From contig OZ026604.1 in the NCBI GenBank assembly GCA_964020085.1, positions 5,387,167-5,451,166 on the forward strand: a DNA stretch of 64,000 bases, written 5' to 3'. Origin of the DNA: Micromussa lordhowensis. Taxonomy: Eukaryota > Cnidaria > Anthozoa > Scleractinia > Lobophylliidae. Position numbers and translations under genes: made by a program. Under the pieces are notes generated by a model. That model was not told the DNA's origin. It did no database searches and saw only the letters and a list, made by a program, of their open reading frames with translations. Every line of letters begins with the position of its first letter. The stretch's first letter is position 1. Shown one piece after another: positions 45,222 to 55,717 of this stretch.

Positions 45222-46218
45222 TTACCCCATTCTTCGAATGTCAAACGCTTATCTTCAAACTCCACACCAGCCACTTTGAACAACAGCCGCGTCGTTTCTG
45301 CTCTGCCTCGGACGCTGAAGTAAGTTAGCACGTATTTTGGCGCCATGCTAGAAACGTTTTTCTTCACGGATCGAGCAACGTGTAACAAAGCGTCGGCAGG
45401 GTTAAAGAGTCAATACCATGTTGCACGCATGTGCACAGGGCGTCACGCAACTTCACAAAGAGACAATTTAGTTGTATTTAAAATGTACCGCACTCTCGAG
45501 AATTAGTACATTTAGCTGACATTTGTACGAACAATGAGCCATACCAGAGGAAAACATTACACGGGAATTAGGAGTGATTTTCAGAATTGCGGAAAGTTAA
45601 AGAACTTTAAAGAACGAAGCGTAGGGCAGATATATTTTCTATTTGTATTCGTTTACAGTATTGGTCCCTGTCTGTCACGCAACAGAGAGCGTATTGCCGG
45701 TTTTCATGTGACGTCATTATTTCCAAAATTGAAAAGCTTTGAAAATTACTAAACCTACTGAAAATTTAGTTTAATCAAATGTAAGACTCCTTAATAACTC
45801 GGCGTTTTACAACGTTTAAGCTCGATAGCGTTCTTCATTTTGTGACAGAGTGCGTTTGAATTTGCAAGTTCAATATGAGTCATCGCGTGAGTTTTTGCCA
45901 ACTGAACAGCTCTTGCTCTTAATAAAAAACAGATAAAAAAATAAAAAAAAATAATGCCAAAGTGTCGGAGCTCTAGAGTAATAACTTTTCGTTTCAATGG
46001 CAAAACTCAATGACAGATGTTTCTGTTGCTTTACGGCCGCCATGTTTGTGTCCTTCCGAGGGTCACCAACAAGGCGTCTCTATACAAAGATCTATAAATT
46101 TGGGTGAAACACTTCTCCAAATAACGCGCGAATGAAAAACCGCACAGACCTCAATCTTGGCGAGGTTGTTTATTAACACAAGTTTCAGAAACGGAATAAG
46201 TGAAAACAAGTACACATG

Positions 46219-47131
46219 CAGTCGAAGCTCTCATGCAGGGAGGTAGTGGTATTAACTAAAACTGGTCGCTTACAATTGTTAGCGACCGCATGCATGGTAA
46301 CGGTGGTCGCTTACGAGAGCTTCAGAACTAATTAATAATTCATAAAGAAAAAGCAAAATAGGCTAATGTTTAATGAGTGTCTTTATATCTGATATAAACA
46401 CGGCTAAACTTAACGTTCAATTTTTAACTGATCAAGAACCGTTAGCGCGTGCAGTTGATAATGGTAATTGAACTGAGTGGAGTGTAATTTGGTCTGAAAT
46501 CATACGCGTGATTTCAAAATCGAACGAGCGCGCAGCCCGAGTTCGATTTGAAATCACAAGTATGATTTCAGACCACAATTGCACGACCCGAAGTTCAATT
46601 GCCACTTTATTAGATCCCAGTTTGAAATCACACAATTTAATAGCCTAAATACAGGAACAAGATTTTGGTCAGGACCCTTATTTACTAAACCAAGTTGCCA
46701 AATTTGCCAAACAATGGCTTTTTTTGTCTTTTATTTTCTTGCAATGTGATTGGTGAGTTTAAAAAGCCTTAAAATCTGATTGGTTGTTTTGTTTTACTGT
46801 CCCATTCTCACTGGCTGAGAAAAAGATGTGATTTAGAGCAAAAGATAGTGCGATCCGTGAATAAATCGCACTGCTGAGAACCAATCACATTACAAGGATA
46901 GCCAGTGATTTCAAAACGGATTTAATAAATATGTAAAAGAATCTGAGGTGTCGCTTACAAGAGCTTAAAAACAAAGGAAAAGCCCATTTGGGTAATACCA
47001 AAAGTGGTCGAGATCGCTTACGGGAGCTTTTCATTACAAAGTTTAAGTCACAGTTCAAACGGGGTTTTACAAAGATGGTCGTGACTAGAGCTGGTCGCTT
47101 ACGAGAGTAGTGGCAAGGAGAGCTTCGACTG
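46219..47131. mobile_element. 913-bp element with CAGTCGAAGCTCTC termini, unit 2
   Basis: Termini CAGTCGAAGCTCTC and the inverse, with internal GGTCGCTTACGAGAGCTT repeats. An inner hairpin with GGTCTGAAATCAT arms (46490-46573) may be a nested MITE. Present in both units, so it predates the duplication. Confidence 0.55.
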
Positions 47132-48028
47132 TATTCAAAACGAAATCACTTCGTGAAGTTAAAACAGCTAGGTTATGCTAGCAGTGCTAAATTTAGATAA
47201 AAGCTAAAAATCATGCTCTGTTTGCTCAAGACAAAAGCCTAGCTCTATGCCGTAATTTCTTTGCCTTCCCTTTTCTGAATTTTCTGGATCTGCCTCTGTA
47301 CTTCGAAAAAAATCAAGATCAATAAAACAGACATGTTAGTGATTAAGATATATAGAAATCAAGATATCTTCAGTGACAGAAAAAATGTAACCAAAATGGG
47401 ATCATTTGTCTTCGCAGGCAGGACACAGCTTTTGTAGGCCCTTTTTCTGAAAGTGTCATCATCACGATAATTTTAATCAAGGTAAAGAAAGAACATAGGA
47501 ATTTTCTCAAATCCACCTACCCCTCCCTTATGGTGTCATATTCCTCACCCCCTTGGTCACACAGTACTAGCACATCAAACATCTGGGGTATGCTGGGGGA
47601 TGCTGATTTCAAGACATGCAGATAACAGCGGGCAGACCAATGACCTCTAAAAATTAGGCATAGCTTGAGCGATTTAAGTGTTAAATTTAATCTCCGTGGT
47701 TAGTACAACCCACTATGTACATATCGCTGGGTGGTTTACACATTTTCTCATTTCACATTTAGCAGTTGCCCATTTCTCAGCACAACCAGCTCGAACTAAA
47801 TTCTCTGTAATTAATTTGGCCAATTAAATGTTTGGGTAAATAAACAACCAAAACAGCAGACAAATTTATTTTAATTTAATTCACAACTGCTTAATGTGTA
47901 ACTGCGATAATCAATCATGTCTTCATATCTTTCTCCGCAGTTCAAATATATGATCTTTCATATATTCACTTGCATTCTTTACCACCTTCGGGTATATTAC
48001 GAACTCACAACGTGACCAGCTCTCAGAT

Positions 48029-48102
48029 GGTTTGATAGCTCAGTTGGTAGAGCACTGCACCGGTATCGTAGAGGTCATGGGTTCAAATCCCGTTCAGGCC
48101 TG
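48029..48102 (+). repeat. tRNA-like SINE head, unit 2
   Basis: Duplicated copy of the element at 34967. Its B box reads GGGTTCAAATCCC, closer to consensus. Confidence 0.6.
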
Positions 48103-48629
48103 AATTTTCTTCAGGCTTTAATTTCACAACTGCTTAAGTTGTGAGTACATGTATAACTGGGATGATCAATCATGTCTTCATATCTTTCTCAGCAAATTCA
48201 CTTTCAGACAAATTTATAGCTGCCCTATGTAGCTTGATTAGATCAATGACTTGCCAGAAGTCTCTTGTTTACTTTCAAGGGAGGATATGTAGAGCAGGGC
48301 AGGGTTAAAGGCAGTAGTAACATAGGGGTGCAGAGATCAGAGGGAGGTGCCAATTCAATATAAGCACCCTGCCTTCACCATTGAGACACCACCCCCACCC
48401 CCCCCCCCCAAGTAGTTTTCTCGCACGTCAGTTTGCAACATGACAACATGCTTCTTTAATTCATTTGAATGACTCTTACTGACCACATTAACATACTTAA
48501 CTAAAAATTCTACCTATATCCCTACACATATCATTGCTCGCTATCATATGTTTACTTTTAGTCCATTACTTTTAGTTAGTGCATCAGCTAGTCAGTTAGT
48601 TTACTTTTCAAGTAAACAGCCACGCATGT

Positions 48630-51600
48630 TTACAAAACTGAGTCCGGTCTGGTTTCGAGGCGTTTCTTTACTGCTGGAATATCCCGGAACCGCTCATAAA
48701 GCCCTCGTAATAATGGGAAGCCTTCTAGTTCGACTGGGTAACCATTGATCTTGTCTTTTGCAATCCAGCTGTTCGTGAAGTTGAAAAATGAGATGTCTGC
48801 ATAGCTTAGCTGAGAATGAAGCAAACAAGCAAAAAAAAACACAGTCAATCAATCAATCCCTTAGTCTATCAGCCAGTCAGTCAGTTTATCAGTCAGTCAG
48901 TTTATCAGTCAATCAATTAGTCGGTGTCCACCTGTCTGTCCGTCCATCCGCCTGTCCATCAATCTGTCTGCCAACCGTCTGGCAGTCTATACGTCAATCT
49001 GTCCACCCGTCAATCAATTAGATTCAATCATTTAGTTGATCATTAATAATACACTGTAAGTCAATAAATGAACAAGCTAATTAATCAATACTGATTTTAT
49101 TTTTTATTTTCAGCATTTTAAAATCTCTAGCAAACCATAGGCCCACCAATAGCAATACAATACAATGACCTTTATTTTTCAGGTGCATTGTAGTTCGCAT
49201 TGTCATGACAACAATGCAACAATAATTAACACTTGTGATGTAAACCGTAAATGCTTCAAAACATAAGAGATTCTACTGGCTAATTTCCCACGCAAAAACA
49301 GCGGGCAGAAGTGGTTACCTTGACCATTGTACTGGCACCAAGAAAACAATGTGTGGGAAAATATTCAATAAAACCTTCAATGTATGTGGTCTTGAACTGA
49401 TACAATGCTAAAATCTCGGAACTAACAATAGTTTAAGCCATCATGACAAGTAATCATGGCAATGTAAGGAGAATTTAAATGAACCTGCTCTGCTCAAGGC
49501 ATGAAATGTTTAGAGACAATATAAACAAATCACCAGTACCTTTTTCCCAACAAAATATCCATGGCCTCCCTCATTGGTCTGTAACAATTTTTCAAAATTC
49601 TTCAGAGCGCTTGGCAGGTCTGAATCATGAAACTCCTTCATGAGTTTTTCCTGTGACAAAAATTCAATACTAGTTAACAGAATTTTAATTCAAACCAGGA
49701 TAGCCAGGTTTGGGGAATCTTAGATTGTCCATCAGTGTATGACTACTGAGTTTGGTCAGGGCTACTGTAGAATCTGATCCAGAGCAGGGAAGGGGGAAGT
49801 CTCTGGGTTAATTTGAAATGCACATGTTTTTTCAATTATAATAATTACATGTATAATTATTATACATGTAATTATTATAATTGAAAAAACATGTGCATGC
49901 TGAGTTTAAAAGTATTTTTTTCGCTCTATTGCAGTGCTGTTTAAGTCATCAAAATTGAAATGTTATAAGCACCTGACGAAATGTGTCTGCTTCAATGGCT
50001 AACATTCAGTTTTCGCTTGTTGCCTATTTTTATTCAATTCCTCTTCCTACTTCTCTTCTGTTAAACTGTGGCAAAGTTCTCACCTCCTCCCCCCCCCCCC
50101 CCCCCACCTACACAATATACCTTTTTGGTTATTCGGCTGCCACCCCATACTACATGTACATAGTTATTTAAAACAACAGAATTCAAAATGCCCATGGTAT
50201 CACCCCAAAGGTCCATATGTTCCTGTGTTCCTGGCCCAGTTGTCCTTCTCACTTTTTAGCTCAATATCCTAAAAGGTACCACAAAACCTCCCACGGTTAG
50301 CCTGTTGTGGCTAACACCCTGTGAGGTACCAAAACCACTTTTTTAACTCCTACAAGGAAGGACATGCATCCCTGTCCATTTTACACAGGACCCCTTCCCC
50401 AAGTTCCCTCTGTTGAACACTGTAAATTTATCCCCTTTTTCTCAAACTACCCGATTTTTCCAACCAATTTTACATGTAATTTCCCTTGGAGGTACATTTA
50501 TTTAACAGCATAGAGACTTGTTACTCCAAGAACTGACCTTTGTTGCAGGATCACTCTCAAACTGGTACTTGGTTCGTTTAGCTCTGATGTCCATTACACC
50601 ATCTACAATCATGTCAGCCAATGCTTTGTCCATATTACTGTCTGGTGACAAATCTTCGAGTAATGAAATGATTAGTACATGTAAACAAACTTCAAGCTTG
50701 AATAAATGTAAATGTATGTAGAGCTCTCAGCTCAAACATTTCAGTGCATGCACAGTAGAATCACCATTTTTTGAAACACCTACTAGGGGATTGAAAATTA
50801 GTTCAATTAGTTCAAAAAATTGGGAGATTAAACAAATCAAGGGTAAACTTTCCAAATATTTTTTGCAAATTGAAAAATATAAAAAACATCTATACATACA
50901 TGTACCTCCGCCATGGAAGGGATTCTTTCAACGACACCCTCCCTCTGGAAATTCTCTTTAAGCTTGAAACATTTCTTTAAATGGTTTGGTCTTAGAGAAC
51001 CCTGCTCCACCCCCCAGGAAATCCCAATCCCTTCTGTGGGGGGAGTATGGAGATTTTCTGGAAGTATTGTGGCACTACATGCACAAGTATGTCTTCATTA
51101 ATTATTCAATAAATTTCTTATCTACATTTCAGTTTTACCCAAGACACAGGGAGCAGGAGTCCTACATGTATTTAGCCATATTTCCAGTTAAATGCACCTG
51201 TGTACAATTGTAGCACAAATCGATCTGTTGTTGATTCTAATGACTGTATGAGATCAAACTGTATACATGCATTGTGTTGTGCATCTGTTGAATCCTATCC
51301 GCTTAAATTGTCCTTTCGCTTTGGGCAATTCTAACAGAAAGCAAAGCTTTCCGCTAAAGGCAAGAAGTGCCAAGAGTAACAAATGAGACATGGGATGAAA
51401 CTGATGTGGACCGTAGTATACTGGTGACAGAAGTCAAGTTCTGTGATCTGTACCGCATGCTGAGAGCATGAGCCTATCATGTCAGAAATCAATTGTTAGA
51501 GATCCAAATCTCAAAACAGCTCATTGCCGGGTTATCCATCACACAAGCACTCTCTTTTAACACAAAAGACACAATCGCACATTTTCAGGAATGATTTTTG

Positions 51601-54600
51601 CAAGAATTACTTGCAAAACTCACTTCTGATCCCTCATACAAAGCATCACCTTACCGCTGATGACACATTTCTGTCACCGTTACCCTCCGGTCCACATTGT
51701 ATGAGTGCCAACTTACATGTACAGTGCTAAAAAATGTGTTGTCTGAAAACTGAATTCTCAAGCTTTCTAGTTAATTTCTTAGGGTTAGGGTTAGGGTTAG
51801 GTTACACACCAAGACTGTGGAGAAAATATTATTTCAACACCACTTGTTGGAAATTAGGCATTTTTGTTCAAATTTTACTGATTAATGAGGGTCCCCAATA
51901 GGTTTTTCGGGATCCGGGATTTGGCTTATTTCAAGGCCGGGATACAGGATTTTGAAGGAAAAGGGGGATGACATTTGGGATTATAATTATGACCGGGACA
52001 CGGGATTTGGCGATTTTAACAGGCGGGAATCGGGAAATGTTGCTTTAAAGAAACCAAGATTCGGGAATTCCAGAGACTGAAATATGCAAAGAAAATCAAG
52101 CTGTCATCTTAGCTCATCTTATTTTAAATTAATGTCGGAAATACATGTAGCCGAACAATGATCGACCTAGTCGACATCCATGTTTTCCAGGACCCTATCA
52201 TGCTGCTCTGTGACCCCTATGGTGATCTGTGGTCTATTTTTGTGAACCTTGGCCGAAATGAGACTCCAATTTCACAACGTCCTTGTGACATTTGTTATTT
52301 GTTGACCGTGATATTTCTAGTGTCAAGTTTCAGAATTATAGTTTAATTGCAGCGAATTACTGAAGAAGCTGCTAGATGATAGCAATTATCAAATACACAT
52401 TTCACATTAATTTAGCCATACAGTGTAGGTGACCAAAGCGTACTACAAGAGTTTGTATGGGTTTAAAATTCAAACTATGTCTGTTTTTCCTTTGAAAGCT
52501 ACAATACAGTGACGCATACTCTTTATACACATCAAAATCGCTCAAATGGCTTACACAAGCGTGTAAAAAGCGACATAAAAAGGAAACCACTTAAAGAGGC
52601 TTCGAACTTCATCGTGGCTTTTCAAAGGAAAACAGAAATAGTTTTCGTTCTAAATTTAAATCCATACAGGCTCTTATTTCAACCTCTTATAGTATGCTTT
52701 GGTTACCGGTGATTACAGCATTTGAGCCAGAACATGCAGGGCTGGTTAAACTGGGGTCGAAAAGAGTTATCTGTTAAGCACAATTGTACTCGATTTTATG
52801 GAATTTCCAGATGATCGTTGCCATGGCTGAAAATTGTGAATGAGCAAACTGTCCGAGTTGCGATTGACGGTGACTTGCCATACATGTATGTGCAGTGAAC
52901 AGTGAATTTGCCGTCGGCATGTTGTGATATGTACCCTTAATGCGAGACACGTTTTTCTGGCATCGAAGTGATCAGGAAGGCTGGTGTTATCGAACAAAAG
53001 AGGCAAAACAGAAAAAAGAAAAAAAGAAAAAGAAACGAGCTATAAAAGACCATAAAAATGACTGATTGACTGACGCAACTCATTTAAAACTAGTCATGAA
53101 AAACAAATGAACTAGATCATCGTTTTAGAGAAATACAGCTAATTGAACCTAATAGTCAGTGCTTGGGTCTGCTGGGTCTGCTGTGAGGAAAATCTGGAAC
53201 GGAACTTCAAGGATCGTTTTTGTTGAGGTAAGGACTTAAGAAAATATGACCAGGATTGGGATTAGCTGGCAGAAAGTGTCGGGATTACGGGATTGAGGGA
53301 AAATTTCGGTCGGGATGGCAGGATTGAAGAACCTTATTGGGGACCCTCATTAATGGGCGAACCAAAATTCTTTCATCTAGTCTCTTTCTATAATCTTTGC
53401 TGTTAGTCATCAGAGTGATTCCCCACTGTCAGTACTGTATGCAGCTTTCATCTTGCGGGTAGGATTCCAATGGATGTGTAACACGATCGCATGTTTACAG
53501 TGATTTGACGTCATTTGCATCAATGACAAATTGATTTGCGCTAAAACTGTACGGTGAATTTAACTGGAAATACCGTCAAGTAGGACTCGTCTGCTCCCAG
53601 TGCCCGAGGCCTACATTCTACAGATGAACTGTAAAAATAAACTGCAAATGGTGAGAAATTTCACATACTGGTATTCCTGAACTAGTTAGAATGCATAATT
53701 CTTATTCAAGAATAAGGTCAATCACACACCTTCCTGTTTGCTCACAGCGACAGAATTTAAGCATTGTAAACAACAAAGTAGTTTGGTCTCCCGGTCAATC
53801 CCTGGGGTATTAGGGCTTTCACATCAAATCCCAGGGATAAAACCCCGAAATTAGCTCTAAAATTCCACTTTCAACAAAGATTTTCTCACCATAACAGAAT
53901 GCAGTGAATTTTAATCGAATTTCATCCAGCAATTCTTTAAATCTTAGGCAATGAAATGTCCAAAGTTGGAGTGACTTGAAATTATTCTCGCCAATGTGGA
54001 GCATTTGAAAATTAACCATGTCACGCAACAATTTTAAGAAACTGCAAATTAGGCTATTTAAATTGCAAATAGATCCAATGGGCAACATTGCATTGCAAAC
54101 AACTTAAAAAGTTCTTGCAGACTGAATACATACCAAATTCATTTGCCAGGTACCTCAAAATAGCAACCGACTGGCACAGAACAATAGGCTCAGAGCTGCC
54201 GGCATCTTTTATTTCCAATACTGGCAGTTGACCAAATGGGCTCTTACCCGCTAAAACAGAACATGCAAATTTGTTATTAAAGATGTGATAAAACCAATAA
54301 ATAAACTTATGGATAAATTACAATTCAAAGTAAATGAGACCGAAATATAAGAAAGTGCACTACAGAACCTGAAGTCGACAGAAATAATACAAATTCATAC
54401 TTAGAAATATTGCCCAAATTACCCTCAAGAGATCATTCTTAAATTCAACATTTTCACAGTGATAGTTGGAATGGGGGAGGAGAGGGTAGGGGGGCTGTAT
54501 GGAAGGAAGCCATAAATGAAATAAATTAATTAAAAACAATCAGATTGTTAGGAAATCCACTGACTGACCATGAAAATTAATTATTGCAGTCACCAGAAGC

Positions 54601-55201
54601 CAGTAAAATCATTGTTATCAACTACTTGACATAAAAACGCCAGCCTCAGGTGTGATTCCATATGAATGGCTTGGGAATCAGTGCTCGCAAAAAAAATTCG
54701 ATTAGACACCCAATGGAGACCTTTCTGTACGTGACTCAAGCTTTATTTGACCCTTGAAGATAACATCGGGCCTAACCGGTCTTGACCGGATGATACCAGA
54801 TGATACCTTGGCAGGAAAAAAAAATGGCTTTCCAACACTCTCTGCAGGTTGCAATCTACACCACGAGGGAATCGCATCATGGGATCTGGACTTTAAAGAA
54901 CTGTAATTTTGTCCTTTTGAATTTACAGCTTGCCTGCTTTTCCCGTCCCAATATTTCCTTTCTGCCTTTTGAATGTTTAAATCAACTATTTACCCGTTTC
55001 ATTCTGATTGTATCAGATGTATGTAAGCAAACCCAGTGCATTGAAATCTCTTCAAAACTCACCCGCTTTCAAGGTTGCCCACTTGTCGGCATCGATACGG
55101 CAATCCTCAAATTCGACTCCGGCGATTATAAAAGCGAGTCGAATGAATTCCCCACGTCCTCGAGCAGGAAAATATAACAGCTTGAAAGACTTTTGAGCCA
55201 T
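48630..55201 (-). CDS. GST-4, sigma-class glutathione S-transferase, five exons, 220 aa
   Basis: Sigma-class GST. Exons: 55201-55063, 54250-54134, 50653-50538, 49650-49540 and 48809-48630; all phases agree. MAQKSFKLLYFPARGRGE places the catalytic Tyr at residue 10. The glutathione site is FGQLPV (52-57) and CQSVAI (72-77). Between these two motifs the protein has six more residues than GST-2 (KDAGSSEPIV region), just before the cis-Pro/Gln-Ser element. Exons 4-5 lie in the second duplicated unit; exons 1-3 are outside it. A second copy of exons 4-5 remains as orphans at 35551-37115. The start is 516 bp from the divergent GST-5 start. I saw no AATAAA within 100 bp of the stop. Confidence 0.87.
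48843..49024 (+). repeat. Degenerate tetranucleotide tract, unit 2
   Basis: Counterpart of 35762-35945, with slightly different unit numbers. Confidence 0.75.
49820..49896. repeat. Perfect 36-base hairpin present only in unit 2
   Basis: Arms starting GCACATGTTTTTTCAATTAT pair exactly over 36 bases around a 5-base loop. Unit 1 has only the right arm (~37444-37479). Confidence 0.8.
51779..51802 (+). repeat. Short interstitial TTAGGG tract
   Basis: Three TTAGGG units plus a partial one. This is the animal telomere motif. GST-4 intron 2. Confidence 0.8.
51886..53349. mobile_element. 1.46-kb element with TGAGGGTCCCCAATA termini
   Basis: The ends are inverted copies of TGAGGGTCCCCAATA, flanked by TTAA within ATTAAT on both sides. 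TTAA would suggest a piggyBac-like duplication, but the flanks are palindromic so the true target length is ambiguous. Subterminal GGGAT/CGGGAT motifs repeat at both ends. No transposase frame seen. It fills much of GST-4 intron 2. Confidence 0.6.
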
Positions 55202-55717
55202 GATTTGCGAATTTCTTGCGAAGCCTTCCACAAATAAATGCAAGTGGTCACGTGGCAACAAGCGAGGTGTGTACTGGGGAGGGCGAGGAGGGCTACCGTA
55301 TCAGATAACTGTCACGCAAGTGTATCTCCCAAAAATGCTTCCGTCACGTTTAGTGATAACTGTGACTTTTTCAGGGACTTTTGCTCTAGAAAGCAACAAC
55401 ATATAATATGAGAGCAAAAGAGAAACTGCTCGCAGTCTACTAAGTGACAGTTAATTATTAAAGCCCGGGCAAGCATAACATGAGTATATTTTAAAAGGAA
55501 ACCTATGCCTGACATGGTTGGCATAAGCATTAAAGCTTGCTTCGATCGTGAAACGATCCTGATCGACACACAAGTCACCACGGCAACGTGACACATAAAG
55601 ACGGCATACTAAGATACGACCAAGTGGCTCAAGGTCAAAAGCTAAATCATCAGGTGACTAGAACTAAAGAACGCGCTGTTTATTTTAATTTTCTCTCCGC
55701 TCGTGAATTCTCTCGCC
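55202..55717. promoter_or_regulatory. Shared divergent promoter region of GST-4 and GST-5
   Basis: 516 bp separate the start codons of two head-to-head GST genes, so both 5' regions must lie here. I saw no clear TATA box. That the genes are co-regulated is an inference from geometry. Confidence 0.4.

Larger units (their letters stand above)
44389..45346 (-). pseudogene. Orphan GST-2 exon 1 copy, split by a transposon
   Basis: Second-unit copy of GST-2 exon 1. It reads MAPKYVLTYFSVRGRAE and continues to FEEWG, where an 807-bp element (44415-45221) plus a TTA target duplication interrupts it. The remaining exon fragment and its donor site lie at 44414-44389. The first-unit copy at 30890-31037 is uninterrupted and is the one used by GST-2. 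No matching exons 2-3 lie downstream, so this exon is functionless as GST sequence whether or not it is transcribed. Confidence 0.9.
37494..49911 (+). repeat. Segmental tandem duplication, unit 2 (~12.42 kb)
   Basis: Second copy of 23944-37493. It holds S1', S2', the transposon-split GST-2 exon 1 and the working exons 4-5 of GST-4. It lacks the SINE array, the 538-bp and 143-bp elements and the 80-bp palindrome of unit 1. It gains the 807-bp element and a 36-bp-arm hairpin. Confidence 0.95.

Noticed and set aside
23944..49911. Assembly artefact (two haplotypes placed in tandem)
   Set aside because: Not excluded, but the junction joins two different introns at microhomology, which haplotype stacking would not produce. 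Kept as a real duplication with the caveat stated in the findings.
51779..51802. Telomere or chromosome end
   Set aside because: Only about four TTAGGG units, internal to GST-4 intron 2; most likely a chance or repair-derived interstitial tract.
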